NCBI RefSeq assembly: GCF_011927795.1
Contig: NZ_JAATJJ010000001.1
Location: 1,251,897 to 1,315,896 of the forward strand
DNA from: Saonia flava
GTDB taxonomy: Bacteria; Bacteroidota; Bacteroidia; Flavobacteriales; Flavobacteriaceae
DNA: 64,000 nucleotides
Direction of reading: 5' to 3'
Below the pieces are notes generated by a model. That model saw only the letters and a list, made by a program, of their open reading frames with translations. It ran no database searches and was not told the DNA's origin. Positions within the stretch are counted from its first letter, which is position 1; each line of letters begins with the position of its first letter. Made by a program: the position numbers and the translations under genes. Below are positions 11,878 through 19,662 of this stretch, piece after piece.

Positions 11878-12258
11878 TTATTTAAGCTCAACTTCTGCTC
11901 CTGCTTCTTCCAATGATTTTTTGATACCTTCAGCCTCATCTTTAGCCACACCTTCTTTAACTGCTTTTGGTGCGCTATCAACAATATCCTTAGCATCTTT
12001 TAATCCAAGACCAGTTAATTCCTTAACTAATTTTACAACTGCTAATTTAGATGCTCCTGCTGCTTTCAAAATTACATCAAATTCTGATTTTTCTTCAGCT
12101 GCTTCACCACCTTCAGCGGCTCCACCACCTGCTGCTACAGCTACTGCTGCGGCGGCTGGCTCAATACCATACTCATCTTTTAATATATCAGCTAACTCAT
12201 TAACCTCTTTTACGGTTAAGTTTACCAATTGTTCTGCGAAATCTTTTAAATCTGCCAT
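11878..12258 (-). CDS. rplL: 50S ribosomal protein L7/L12
   Basis: 126 residues. It has the N-terminal dimerisation helices (about 1-33), an Ala/Gly-rich flexible hinge (about 35-55) and the C-terminal factor-binding domain with [20 protein letters not shown]. It forms the ribosomal stalk with L10 and recruits elongation factors. It lies 49 bp after rplJ in the usual L10-L7/L12 order. Confidence 0.97.
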   Translation of the reverse strand: MADLKDFAEQLVNLTVKEVNELADILKDEYGIEPAAAAVAVAAGGGAAEGGEAAEEKSEFDVILKAAGASKLAVVKLVKELTGLGLKDAKDIVDSAPKAVKEGVAKDEAEGIKKSLEEAGAEVELK

Positions 12259-12307
12259 TTTTCTATCGTTTAATAAATTTTTAAAATATAATTGTTTTTA
12301 GTGCGCG

Positions 12308-12826
12308 TTATTCTCTTTCTGATAATGTTTTAAGGATTCCTGCCAGTTTACCTCCACCAGATTTAAGTCCAGAAATAACATTCTTGGCTGGGGATTGCAA
12401 CAATCCAATTATTTCACCAATCATTTCTTCTTTAGACTTAATACTAACCAAAGTATCCAACTGATCATCCCCAATATAAATAGCTTCTTCTACAAAAGCT
12501 CCTTTTAATAAAGGCTTATCAGATTTTTTTCTGAAATTTTTAATGAGTTTTGCAGGACCATTTCCCACCTCAGAAAACATTAATGAAGTATTGCCTTTCA
12601 ACACTTCAGGAAGTTCGCCAAACTCTTTTTCAGAAGCTTGCATTGCTTTAGCAAGCAAGGTATTTTTAACTACAGCCAATTTTATATCGGCTTTAAAACA
12701 TGCTCTTCTTAAATTAGAAGTCGTGTCTGCATCCAATCCAGATATATCAGCAAGATATATAGTAGAACTATTTGCCAATTGCGCAGTTAAATCTTCTATT
12801 ACGGTTGCTTTTTCTTCTCTTGTCAT
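12308..12826 (-). CDS. rplJ: 50S ribosomal protein L10
   Basis: 172 residues. The N-terminus MTREEKATVIEDL and the central segment LAVVKNTLLAKA are characteristic of L10, which anchors L7/L12 dimers through its C-terminal helix. It sits 23 bp downstream of rplA. In other bacteria L10 represses its own mRNA; no such site could be recognised by eye here. Confidence 0.97.
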   Translation of the reverse strand: MTREEKATVIEDLTAQLANSSTIYLADISGLDADTTSNLRRACFKADIKLAVVKNTLLAKAMQASEKEFGELPEVLKGNTSLMFSEVGNGPAKLIKNFRKKSDKPLLKGAFVEEAIYIGDDQLDTLVSIKSKEEMIGEIIGLLQSPAKNVISGLKSGGGKLAGILKTLSERE

Positions 12827-12849
12827 AATTATAAAACTTAAACTACCGG

Positions 12850-13539
12850 TTAAACTGCTTTTGGATCCAATTGAACACTAGGACTCATAGTACTGGACAT
12901 GTAAATACTTTTTACATAAATACCTTTAGAAGCTGTAGGTTTCAACTTCATTAAAGTATCAATTAATTCCTTGGCGTTGCCAGCAATTTTATCTGAAGAA
13001 AAAGAAGCTTTTCCTATTGCAGCGTGAACAATTCCTGTTTTATCTACCTTAAAATCAATCTTACCAGCTTTTACATCAGACACTGCTTTTGCAACATCCA
13101 TTGTAACTGTACCTGTTTTTGGATTAGGCATTAAACCTCTTGGTCCCAATACACGTCCCAATGGTCCTAATTTACCCATAACACTTGGCATAGTGATAAT
13201 AACATCAACATCTGTCCAACCGCCTTTAATCTTATCCAAATACTCGTCCAACCCAACAAAATCGGCACCAGCCTCATTGGCCTCCGCTTCTTTATCCGGT
13301 GTTACCAAAGCCAAAACTTTTACATCTTTACCTGTACCATGGGGTAATGTTACCACACCACGAACCATTTGGTTTGCTTTTCTTGGATCTACACCCAAAC
13401 GCACAGCCAAATCCACAGATGCATCAAATTTTGTATTGGTTATTTCTTTTACCAAAGCTGAAGCCTCATCAATAGAATAAAGTTTATTCTTATCTATTTT
13501 ACCGTGGGCCTCTTTTTGCTTTTTAGTTAATTTTGCCAT
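12850..13539 (-). CDS. rplA: 50S ribosomal protein L1
   Basis: 229 residues from ATG 13539 ([15 protein letters not shown]). A longer frame reaches 13614 but overlaps rplK and starts without family similarity, so the shorter start is preferred. Signature segments include [17 protein letters not shown] and the [15 protein letters not shown] loop. L1 forms the mobile L1 stalk at the E site and in many bacteria represses the L11-L1 mRNA. It lies 19 bp downstream of rplK. Confidence 0.97.
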   Translation of the reverse strand: MAKLTKKQKEAHGKIDKNKLYSIDEASALVKEITNTKFDASVDLAVRLGVDPRKANQMVRGVVTLPHGTGKDVKVLALVTPDKEAEANEAGADFVGLDEYLDKIKGGWTDVDVIITMPSVMGKLGPLGRVLGPRGLMPNPKTGTVTMDVAKAVSDVKAGKIDFKVDKTGIVHAAIGKASFSSDKIAGNAKELIDTLMKLKPTASKGIYVKSIYMSSTMSPSVQLDPKAV

Positions 13540-13558
13540 TTTAATTGCTTTTAAGATT

Positions 13559-13996
13559 TTAAAAAGGACGTTTACCTGCCACTTTAAGACCCATTGATCT
13601 TGCTGTGCCAGCAACCATGCTCATAGCCGATTCCACAGTAAATGCATTAAGATCTACCATTTTGTCCTCCGCTATAGTTTTAACCTGGTCCCAAGAAACG
13701 CTCCCTGATTTTACTCTGTTAGGTTCGCCAGATCCTTTTTTAATCTTAGCTGCTTCCAATAGCTGAACTGCCGCTGGCGGTGTCTTTACAAGAAAGTCAA
13801 AAGACTTATCCTTGTATACGGTGATAACAACAGGCAATACCTTGCCCTGTTTGTCCTGTGTACGAGCATTAAACTGCTTACAGAACTCCATGATGTTAAC
13901 GCCGGCAGCACCTAAAGCGGGTCCAACCGGTGGCGACGGATTCGCAGCACCTCCCCTAACTTGTAGTTTAACTACTTTACTTACTTCTTTTGCCAT
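13559..13996 (-). CDS. rplK: 50S ribosomal protein L11
   Basis: 145 residues. The N-terminal domain shows the conserved Pro-rich segment [21 protein letters not shown] (residues about 18-38), the thiopeptide/GTPase-centre region, and the C-terminal rRNA-binding domain ends [11 protein letters not shown]. It binds 23S rRNA at the GTPase-associated centre. It follows nusG in the standard order secE-nusG-rplK-rplA. Confidence 0.97.
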   Translation of the reverse strand: MAKEVSKVVKLQVRGGAANPSPPVGPALGAAGVNIMEFCKQFNARTQDKQGKVLPVVITVYKDKSFDFLVKTPPAAVQLLEAAKIKKGSGEPNRVKSGSVSWDQVKTIAEDKMVDLNAFTVESAMSMVAGTARSMGLKVAGKRPF

Positions 13997-14064
13997 TGTT
14001 TAAAATTAAAATTTAAAGTGTGTCAATTGGAAGCAACACAACTTATATATATGTAACAATTTTA

Positions 14065-14616
14065 TTATACTTTTTCTACTTGCATATAACTAAGCTCCAA
14101 TGGTGTCTTTCTTCCGAAAATCTTAACCATTACCTCTAGTTTACGCTTTTCTTCATTGATTTTCTCAACAGTACCATTAAATCCATTAAAAGGACCATCT
14201 ATAACCTTTACAGTTTCGCCTAAAACAAATGGAATAGCAACACTATCAGTGTTAACAGCCAATTCATCCACCTTTCCTAGCATTCTATTAACCTCGGCCT
14301 TTCTTAGAGGGACAGGGTCTCCTCCCTTTGTTTCCCCTAAAAAACCAATAACATTGGTAATAGAGCGAATAATATGGACCATTTCCCCTCCTAAATTTGC
14401 CTTCACCATAATATAACCAGGAAAATACACTCTTTCCTTGCTTATTTTTTTTCCATTTCTAATTTGGATTACCTTTTCCGTAGGTACCAAAACATCTTCT
14501 AAGTAATCCGAAAAACCAAGTCTAGCTACTTCGCTCTCTATATAGCCTTTGATTTTGTTTTCCTGACCACTAACAGCCCTTACCACATACCATTTCTTTT
14601 CCAATACTTCTGACAT
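14065..14616 (-). CDS. nusG: Transcription termination/antitermination factor NusG
   Basis: 183 residues. The N-terminal NGN domain begins KKWYVVRAVSGQENK and includes the FPGYIMV segment; the C-terminal KOW domain has VIDGPFNGFNGTVEKI and ends in the beta strand of PLELSYMQVEKV. It binds RNA polymerase and links it to Rho or the ribosome. It lies 10 bp after secE and is probably co-transcribed with it. Confidence 0.97.
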   Translation of the reverse strand: MSEVLEKKWYVVRAVSGQENKIKGYIESEVARLGFSDYLEDVLVPTEKVIQIRNGKKISKERVYFPGYIMVKANLGGEMVHIIRSITNVIGFLGETKGGDPVPLRKAEVNRMLGKVDELAVNTDSVAIPFVLGETVKVIDGPFNGFNGTVEKINEEKRKLEVMVKIFGRKTPLELSYMQVEKV

Positions 14617-14626
14617 AGGGCTCTAT

Positions 14627-14818
14627 TTAATTAATAATATTATCGAAATACAATTTTATCAACTTACTAAACAAACTATCTACCCCCCAAGTTGCCAAGG
14701 CAAACAAAATGGAAAAAACAGCCACAATAATCATAAGGTTAGATGATTTTTCCTTAGGCGGAACAGTAACATTGTTCCTAAGCTCCTCAATTGATTCTTT
14801 AATATATGTAAACATCAA
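14627..14818 (-). CDS. secE: Preprotein translocase subunit SecE
   Basis: 63 residues, the short single-span form. An amphipathic N-terminal helix (YIKESIEELRNNVTVPPK) contains the conserved ELRxxVxWP-like segment, followed by one membrane segment at about residues 28-50. It stabilises SecY in the inner membrane. It lies between tRNA-Trp and nusG, its normal place. Confidence 0.95.
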   Translation of the reverse strand: MMFTYIKESIEELRNNVTVPPKEKSSNLMIIVAVFSILFALATWGVDSLFSKLIKLYFDNIIN

Positions 14819-14875
14819 CTTTATTTTTTAGATCGAAACTGAAAATCCTAGACCTATGCTATAATTTCCTTTTGG

Positions 14876-14948
14876 CACGGGAGGAGAGACTCGAACTCCC
14901 GACACCTGGTTTTGGAGACCAGTGCTCTACCAACTGAGCTACACCCGT
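14876..14948 (-). tRNA. tRNA-Trp (anticodon CCA)
   Basis: A 73-nt cloverleaf on the minus strand with D arm AGCTCAGTTGGTAGAGC, anticodon loop CTCCAAA and T loop TTCGAGT. The acceptor stem has one U-U mismatch (pair 6-67). The genomic bases after the discriminator G read CCA, so the 3' end is encoded. It lies between tuf and secE. Confidence 0.96.
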
Positions 14949-15018
14949 TTATATTTACACTGAAAGGTATCTTGCAGAAAAACAAGACACCCTCAGTGTA
15001 AAATTTATACTATAATTA

Positions 15019-16206
15019 TTAATCTATAATCTTGGTAACCTGACCAGCACCTACAGTTCTACCACCTTCACGGATCGCAAAACGAAGACCTACGCTCAAT
15101 GCGATTGGCTGAAGCAAATCAACAGTAATTGTTAAGTTATCACCAGGCATAACCATTTCTACTCCTGAAGGAAGGTTGATGGTACCGGTAACGTCTGTAG
15201 TTCTTACATAGAACTGTGGACGGTAGTTGTTATGGAATGGTGTATGACGACCACCTTCTTCTTTTTTAAGGATATAAACCTCAGCCTCAAACTTAGCATG
15301 TGGCTTAACAGAACCTGGTTTACAGATAACCATACCTCTTTTAATGTCTGCTTTTTCAATACCTCTCAATAAGATACCAACATTATCACCAGCTTCACCT
15401 CTATCTAATATTTTACGGAACATTTCAACACCAGTAACCGTAGAAGATAATTTCTCTGCTCCCATACCAATAATATCAACCGCATCACCAGTATTAGCAA
15501 CACCAGTCTCTATACGTCCAGTAGCAACAGTACCACGTCCTGTAATAGTAAACACATCTTCAACAGGCATTAAGAAATCTTTATCAACATCTCTTTTTGG
15601 CAATTCAATCCACTCATCAACAGCAGTCATCAACTCCATTACAGTATCTACCCATTTTTGCTCACCGTTAAGTGCTCCTAAAGCAGAACCAGCAATAACA
15701 GGTCCATTGTCACCATCATACTCATAGAAAGAAAGTAATTCTCTAATTTCCATTTCAACAAGCTCTAAAAGCTCCTCATCATCAACCATATCCACCTTGT
15801 TCATAAACACAACAATTCTTGGAATACCTACCTGACGTCCCAAAAGGATATGCTCACGAGTTTGTGGCATTGGACCATCTGTAGCAGCAACAACCAAAAT
15901 TGCTCCATCCATTTGGGCAGCACCAGTAACCATGTTCTTAACATAATCCGCGTGACCTGGACAATCAACGTGTGCATAGTGACGGTTAGCCGTAGAATAC
16001 TCTACGTGAGAAGTATTAATTGTAATACCTCTTTCTTTTTCCTCAGGAGCGTTATCGATAGAATCGAAACTTCTCAATTCAGAAAGACCTGCATTAGCCA
16101 AAACAGTTGTAATAGCAGCAGTCAATGTAGTTTTACCGTGATCTACGTGTCCAATAGTACCAATATTTAAGTGCGGTTTGGAACGATCAAAAGTTTCCTT
16201 TGCCAT
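15019..16206 (-). CDS. tuf: Elongation factor Tu
   Basis: 395 residues, full length. It has the P-loop GHVDHGKT (about 18-25), switch [18 protein letters not shown], and the domain II/III signatures including [12 protein letters not shown] and [12 protein letters not shown]. It delivers aminoacyl-tRNA to the ribosome. It lies between four upstream tRNA genes and tRNA-Trp/secE on the same strand, so tRNAs and tuf probably share one primary transcript. Only one copy is visible in this window. Confidence 0.98.
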   Translation of the reverse strand: MAKETFDRSKPHLNIGTIGHVDHGKTTLTAAITTVLANAGLSELRSFDSIDNAPEEKERGITINTSHVEYSTANRHYAHVDCPGHADYVKNMVTGAAQMDGAILVVAATDGPMPQTREHILLGRQVGIPRIVVFMNKVDMVDDEELLELVEMEIRELLSFYEYDGDNGPVIAGSALGALNGEQKWVDTVMELMTAVDEWIELPKRDVDKDFLMPVEDVFTITGRGTVATGRIETGVANTGDAVDIIGMGAEKLSSTVTGVEMFRKILDRGEAGDNVGILLRGIEKADIKRGMVICKPGSVKPHAKFEAEVYILKKEEGGRHTPFHNNYRPQFYVRTTDVTGTINLPSGVEMVMPGDNLTITVDLLQPIALSVGLRFAIREGGRTVGAGQVTKIID

Positions 16207-16266
16207 GTTTAATGAATTTAATCTTAGTTTATATTATATTAGTGTACAAATTCTTATTTACTGTTG

Positions 16267-16338
16267 AGCCAATGACGAGATTTGAACTCGTGACCTCTTC
16301 CTTACCAAGGAAACGCTCTACCCCTGAGCTACACCGGC
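16267..16338 (-). tRNA. tRNA-Thr (anticodon GGT)
   Basis: A 72-nt cloverleaf on the minus strand with acceptor GCCGGTG/CATTGGC (two G-U pairs), D arm AGCTCAGGGGTAGAGC, anticodon loop TTGGTAA and T loop TTCAAAT. CCA is not encoded. It is the last of four tRNAs before tuf. Confidence 0.96.
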
Positions 16339-16385
16339 GTAAAGTGTTGAACCTACAAATCCTTAACAACTAATTATTAAAGAAA

Positions 16386-16412
16386 GAGATTCCTGCCTTC
16401 GCAGGAATGACA
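16386..16412. repeat. Short hairpin repeat (copy 1)
   Basis: A perfect stem ATTCCTGC/GCAGGAAT with loop CTTC, flanked by GAG and GACA, sits in the spacer between tRNA-Gly and tRNA-Thr(GGT). A degenerate relative occurs at 33459-33483. It has no T tract, so it is read as a small dispersed palindromic repeat rather than a terminator; it may mark a processing point in the tRNA transcript. Confidence 0.5.
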
Positions 16413-16428
16413 TTACTGTCAATTTTAG

Positions 16429-16501
16429 AGCGGGAGACCGGGTTCGAACCGGCGACATTCAGCTTGGAAGGCTGACGCTCTACCAACTGAGCTACTCCCG
16501 C
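16429..16501 (-). tRNA. tRNA-Gly (anticodon TCC)
   Basis: A 73-nt cloverleaf with perfect acceptor GCGGGAG/CTCCCGC, D arm AGCTCAGTTGGTAGAGC, anticodon loop CTTCCAA and T loop TTCGAAC. CCA is not encoded. It is in the tRNA cluster upstream of tuf. Confidence 0.96.
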
Positions 16502-16583
16502 ATTTTTTTGGGCAAACCCAAAAGTACTTCAATATTTCAAAACAATCTATACTAATATTATCGTATAAATCTTTTAGTTTTTG

Positions 16584-16665
<82 letters not shown>

Positions 16666-16690
16666 CCAAACTAAATTTTCAACAAAAAAG

Positions 16691-16764
16691 AGCCGATAGA
16701 GGGACTCGAACCCACGACCTGCTGATTACAAATCAGCTGCTCTAGCCAGCTGAGCTACATCGGC
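16691..16764 (-). tRNA. tRNA-Thr (anticodon TGT)
   Basis: A 74-nt cloverleaf with acceptor GCCGATG/TATCGGC (one G-U pair), D arm AGCTCAGCTGGCTAGAGC, anticodon loop TTGTAAT and T loop TTCGAGT. It is the first gene of the tRNA-tuf transcript, about 50 bp after the predicted promoter. Confidence 0.96.
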
Positions 16765-16784
16765 AATTTCGACCTTTTTACGCA

Positions 16785-16812
16785 TAAAAAAGTCCGCTAT
16801 TTCTAACGGACT
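16785..16812 (-). terminator. Probable terminator of hpf
   Basis: On the minus strand AGTCCG pairs with CGGACT across a 10-nt loop and is followed by TTTTTTA. It lies about 50 bp after the hpf stop and directly before tRNA-Thr(TGT). The predicted tRNA-tuf promoter start point falls in its 5' arm, so the new transcript would lack part of the hairpin. Confidence 0.7.
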
Positions 16813-16813
16813 G

Positions 16814-16842
16814 CAAATGTAATTATATTTTTATTTAAACAA
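16814..16842 (-). promoter_or_regulatory. Promoter of the tRNA-tuf-rpoBC block
   Basis: On the minus strand TTG (16842-16840) is followed after 18 nt by TACATTTG (16821-16814), a full match to the Bacteroidota TTG / TAnnTTTG promoter. The predicted start is near 16810, about 45 nt before tRNA-Thr(TGT). It lies entirely between the hpf stop codon and its terminator. Confidence 0.7.
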
Positions 16843-16865
16843 AACTATTTTTTACAAAATTTTAA

Positions 16866-17168
16866 TTAAGCAAAAAGTCTTTGTTTTTCCTTTCTTTTAA
16901 CAAGCTTTCTTTCCAAAGAACTACATGCGATATCAACTGCCTCCTCAAAAGATTTACATTGTTTTTTCACAACGTATTTATCCTTAGGAACATGAACCTT
17001 GATTTCCACTATTTTATTTTCTTTAGAGCTTGTGTTCTCAACCTTCAGGTAAACATTGGAATCTATGACCCTATCATAAAAAACATCCAACTTGTCCATT
17101 CGATTTTGAATAAAATCAATTAGTTTTCCGTCCGCAGTAAAATTCACGGATTGCACATTTACTTTCAT
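16866..17168 (-). CDS. hpf: Ribosome hibernation promoting factor / RaiA family, short form
   Basis: 100 residues from ATG 17168 (MKVNVQSVNF); a frame nine codons longer exists but lacks support. The beta-alpha-beta-beta-beta-alpha fold of HPF/YfiA is suggested by DGKLIDFIQNRMDKLDVFY, the central KVENTSSKENKIVEIKV strands and the C-terminal helix SFEEAVDIACSSLERKLVKRKEK. It lacks the C-terminal dimerisation domain of long HPF. It binds the 30S decoding centre and silences ribosomes in stationary phase. It follows the recombinase gene by 40 bp and precedes the tRNA-tuf block. Confidence 0.92.
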   Translation of the reverse strand: MKVNVQSVNFTADGKLIDFIQNRMDKLDVFYDRVIDSNVYLKVENTSSKENKIVEIKVHVPKDKYVVKKQCKSFEEAVDIACSSLERKLVKRKEKQRLFA

Positions 17169-17208
17169 AGAATACGTTTTTAAAAGGTTAAACAAAAAGA
17201 TAAAATCA

Positions 17209-18099
17209 CTATTCCCTACTTCTTGGATGAGAAGACAAGTGTACTTTCTTTAGTTCTGCAATACTATTGTGCGTGTACACTTGTGTAGATGCCAAACTAG
17301 AATGTCCCAATAATTCCTTTACCGAATTTAAATCTGCCCCCTTATTCAACAAATGGGTAGCAAAGGTATGTCTTAATATATGTGGACTCTTTTTAACTTT
17401 AGAGGACACCTGACTAAAATAATGATTTATAATTCTATAAACAAAGGTTTCATATATTTTATTGCCTGTCTTTAATAAAAAAACGTAATCTTTATCTGAT
17501 ATTTCCTGAATATTTTTCCTGTATTTAAAATACTCTTTAAATAGCTTTTTAGTGGAGCCCAATATGGGTAACAATCGTTCTTTATTTCTCTTTCCCAAAA
17601 CTTTTAAAACATTTGTTTCTATATCCACGTGCACCAACTTAAGATTAATTAGTTCTGCCCTTCTAATTCCTGTAGTATACAACAACTCAATAATCAATTT
17701 GTCCCGAACACCTTCAAAATCATTTTTAAATTCTATTTGTTGAAGTACATTTTCCATTTCCTCTTCAGAAAAAGGAACCTCCACTTTTTTTGATGTTTTT
17801 AATGCCCTGTGCTTAATCAAAGGGTTTGCCTCTATTTGACCTATTTTCAATAAAAACTTGTAGTATGCTTTAAGAGAAGCCACCTTTCTATTTATGGAAC
17901 GATTGGAAATGGATGCATTTACCAAACTAACTATCCAACTCCTTATAAGCGTATAGTCCACAGCATCTATATTTTCAACATTATATTCTTGGAGAGCAAA
18001 ATGGGCAAATGTCTTAATATCCTTTTCATACGCACTTACCGTATGTTGCGAATAATTTTTCTCCAAAGAAAGGTACGAGATAAAGGATGTAAGCACCAT
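17209..18099 (-). CDS. xerC: Tyrosine recombinase, XerC/XerD type
   Basis: 296 residues, the size of XerC/D. An N-terminal SAM-like core-binding domain (1-85) precedes the catalytic domain with Arg145 (TGIRRAEL), His240-x-x-Arg243 (HILRHT), His266 (LLGH) and nucleophile Tyr275 (TQVYTH), all present. It probably resolves chromosome dimers at dif. Its place beside rpsU and hpf and the absence of integrase features or att-like repeats argue for a housekeeping Xer rather than a mobile-element integrase. Whether it is the XerC or XerD partner cannot be settled from sequence alone. A perfect palindrome covers its predicted promoter. Confidence 0.88.
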   Translation of the reverse strand: MVLTSFISYLSLEKNYSQHTVSAYEKDIKTFAHFALQEYNVENIDAVDYTLIRSWIVSLVNASISNRSINRKVASLKAYYKFLLKIGQIEANPLIKHRALKTSKKVEVPFSEEEMENVLQQIEFKNDFEGVRDKLIIELLYTTGIRRAELINLKLVHVDIETNVLKVLGKRNKERLLPILGSTKKLFKEYFKYRKNIQEISDKDYVFLLKTGNKIYETFVYRIINHYFSQVSSKVKKSPHILRHTFATHLLNKGADLNSVKELLGHSSLASTQVYTHNSIAELKKVHLSSHPRSRE

Positions 18100-18102
18100 G
18101 AA

Positions 18103-18123
18103 ACAAAGTTACGCTAACTTTGT
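18103..18123. promoter_or_regulatory. Perfect palindrome over the xerC promoter
   Basis: Arms ACAAAGTTA and TAACTTTGT are separated by CGC, giving a perfect 9-3-9 inverted repeat. The minus-strand half contains TAACTTTG (18111-18104), a match to the -7 box TAnnTTTG, only 4 nt before the recombinase ATG (18099). It may be an operator or a symmetric promoter; a well-spaced upstream TTG is not seen. Confidence 0.5.
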
Positions 18124-18125
18124 CC

Positions 18126-18162
18126 AAAAAAAAATCCCACATCTCTTTAAAGAAATGTGGGA
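18126..18162 (-). terminator. Terminator of rpsU
   Basis: On the minus strand TCCCACAT pairs with ATGTGGGA across a 12-nt loop and is followed by nine T residues. It lies between rpsU and the recombinase gene, so the two are probably transcribed separately. Confidence 0.88.
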
Positions 18163-18184
18163 CCTATAATTTATTAATAAAGTA

Positions 18185-18379
18185 CTATATTTCCTCTTGG
18201 TCTCTTAAACCTTGGATATATTGTGCTTTTTGTATCTGAGCTCTTCTTTCAACAGAAGGTTTTGTAAACTGCTGACGACTTCTCAACTGTCTCATTGTAC
18301 CCGTTCTATCAAACTTACGCTTAAAACGCTTTAAAGCTCTATCTATATTTTCTCCTTCTTTTACTGGTATTATTAACAT
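18185..18379 (-). CDS. rpsU: 30S ribosomal protein S21 (bS21)
   Basis: 64 residues. The N-terminus MLIIPVKEGENIDRALKRFK and the basic middle (RKFDRTGTMRQLRSRQQF) are diagnostic of bS21. In Bacteroidota the bS21-bS18-bS6 group sits near the 3' end of 16S rRNA and is reported, in Flavobacterium johnsoniae, to sequester the anti-Shine-Dalgarno sequence. The gene is unusual here in having a perfect AGGAGG upstream (see the separate entry), consistent with feedback on its own synthesis. It is a single-gene unit ended by its own terminator. Confidence 0.96.
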   Translation of the reverse strand: MLIIPVKEGENIDRALKRFKRKFDRTGTMRQLRSRQQFTKPSVERRAQIQKAQYIQGLRDQEEI

Positions 18380-18388
18380 TGGCTCTAA

Positions 18389-18394
18389 CCTCCT
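18389..18394 (-). promoter_or_regulatory. Strong Shine-Dalgarno sequence of rpsU
   Basis: On the minus strand AGGAGG lies 9 nt before ATG 18379, within the purine run GAGAGGAGG. The other translation genes of this window whose starts I read (rpoC, rpoB, rplL, tuf) have none. A retained SD in front of the bS21 gene fits a model in which ribosomes lacking bS21 expose the anti-SD and translate this mRNA preferentially. Confidence 0.85.
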
Positions 18395-18416
18395 CTCTTT
18401 TATGATTTTTGGAGTG

Positions 18417-18424
18417 CAAATATA
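18417..18424 (-). promoter_or_regulatory. Probable -7 promoter element of rpsU
   Basis: TATATTTG on the minus strand matches TAnnTTTG. The start would lie near 18413, giving a leader of about 33 nt that contains the SD. The nearest TTG candidates lie 10 and 24 nt upstream rather than about 19, so only the -7 box is well supported. Confidence 0.5.
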
Positions 18425-18465
18425 CTATTATTATCAATATATCACACTCAAACTAAATTTTTTAT

Positions 18466-19638
18466 CTAAACCTTTGTTGCGGGCTTATACGTTTTCTTAT
18501 CAATAATTATTTTTGACAGGATTTCTTTCAGGATTTCTGAAGTGCCACCTCCAATGGGTCCACATCGACTGTCCCTTAACAGTCTAGCCAATGGGTAATC
18601 TTCCATGTAGCCATACCCACCCAACATCTGTAGACAATCGTACACTGTACCATCCGCTATTCTAGTAGATAACAATTTGGACATGGTAGCTTCTTTTACC
18701 ACATATTCACTTTTATTCAACCTTTCTGCAACCGAGTAGTTAAACTCCTTACACATTTCCACCTCAGCAGTTCTTTCAACTATGGTATGCCTCAATGCTT
18801 GAAATTGATTTATCTTCTTTCCAAAGGCATCTCTTTCAGACATATAATTAAGGGTATATTCCAGAGCATATTCTGCACGAGCGTGGGCGTTAATTCCCAT
18901 AATCAATCTTTCCAAAGAAAAATGTTGCATAATATAAGGAAAACCCTTCCCTTCTTCTCCCAAAAGATTTTCTTCTGGTATAACCACATTGTCAAAAGCA
19001 ATTTCACCAGTATCTGAAGCTCTCCATCCTAATTTGTCCAATTTGGTTGCTGAAATTCCAAGAGTCTCCCTGTCCACCACAAAAATACTGATTCCCTTAT
19101 TCCCCAACTCAGGAGAAGTCTTTGCGGTCACCACCAAATAATCACTGTACACACCATTGGTTATAAAAGTCTTGGAACCATTTAACACGTAGGTATCCCC
19201 TTTTTTAACAGCAGTCGTCCGCATCCCTGCAACATCTGATCCACCAAAAGGTTCAGTTATACAAAGACACCCTATTTTGTCACCAGCAATACTTGGCGCC
19301 AAATATTCTGTCTTTATTCTGTGGTCTCCCTCTTTATTTAAATGAGTCATCGCTAAGTACATATGTGCCCATATAGCAGCCGCAAAACCACCAGAATTAA
19401 CCCTTTGCAGTTCCTCCAACAAAATAACCATATAGAACAGGTCCAAATCCATACCACCATAATGAATGGGGTACGTCAGTCCCAAATAACCCATGTCACC
19501 AAATTTCTTCCATATAAATCTTTCTATGGTCCCAGTCTTTTCCCATTTATCAATATGCGGCACTACCTCCTTTTTTAAGAAATCCCTTAGGCTTTCTCTA
19601 AATAAATGATGTTCTTCACTGAAATATCTTGTATCCAT
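18466..19638 (-). CDS. Acyl-CoA dehydrogenase
   Basis: 390 residues from ATG 19638 (MDTRYFSEEHHLFRES); two further codons upstream would need a TTG start. The three ACAD parts are all there: N-terminal helical domain, FAD-contact beta domain with CLCITEPFGGSDVAGMRT (about residues 122-139) and a C-terminal helical domain with LQMLGGYGYMEDYPLARLLRD and GGGTSEI. It oxidises acyl-CoA to enoyl-CoA with electron transfer flavoprotein as acceptor; chain length or branched-chain preference cannot be told. It is a separate unit 25 bp downstream of the HhH gene. Confidence 0.93.
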   Translation of the reverse strand: MDTRYFSEEHHLFRESLRDFLKKEVVPHIDKWEKTGTIERFIWKKFGDMGYLGLTYPIHYGGMDLDLFYMVILLEELQRVNSGGFAAAIWAHMYLAMTHLNKEGDHRIKTEYLAPSIAGDKIGCLCITEPFGGSDVAGMRTTAVKKGDTYVLNGSKTFITNGVYSDYLVVTAKTSPELGNKGISIFVVDRETLGISATKLDKLGWRASDTGEIAFDNVVIPEENLLGEEGKGFPYIMQHFSLERLIMGINAHARAEYALEYTLNYMSERDAFGKKINQFQALRHTIVERTAEVEMCKEFNYSVAERLNKSEYVVKEATMSKLLSTRIADGTVYDCLQMLGGYGYMEDYPLARLLRDSRCGPIGGGTSEILKEILSKIIIDKKTYKPATKV

Positions 19639-19662
19639 GCTCAATTCTATACCCTTTTTAGG

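Noticed and set aside
17209-18099. Tyrosine recombinase considered as a phage or island integrase
   Set aside because: Size, motifs and location beside rpsU and hpf fit a housekeeping Xer; no att repeats, tRNA disruption or phage genes nearby. The tRNAs downstream are intact.
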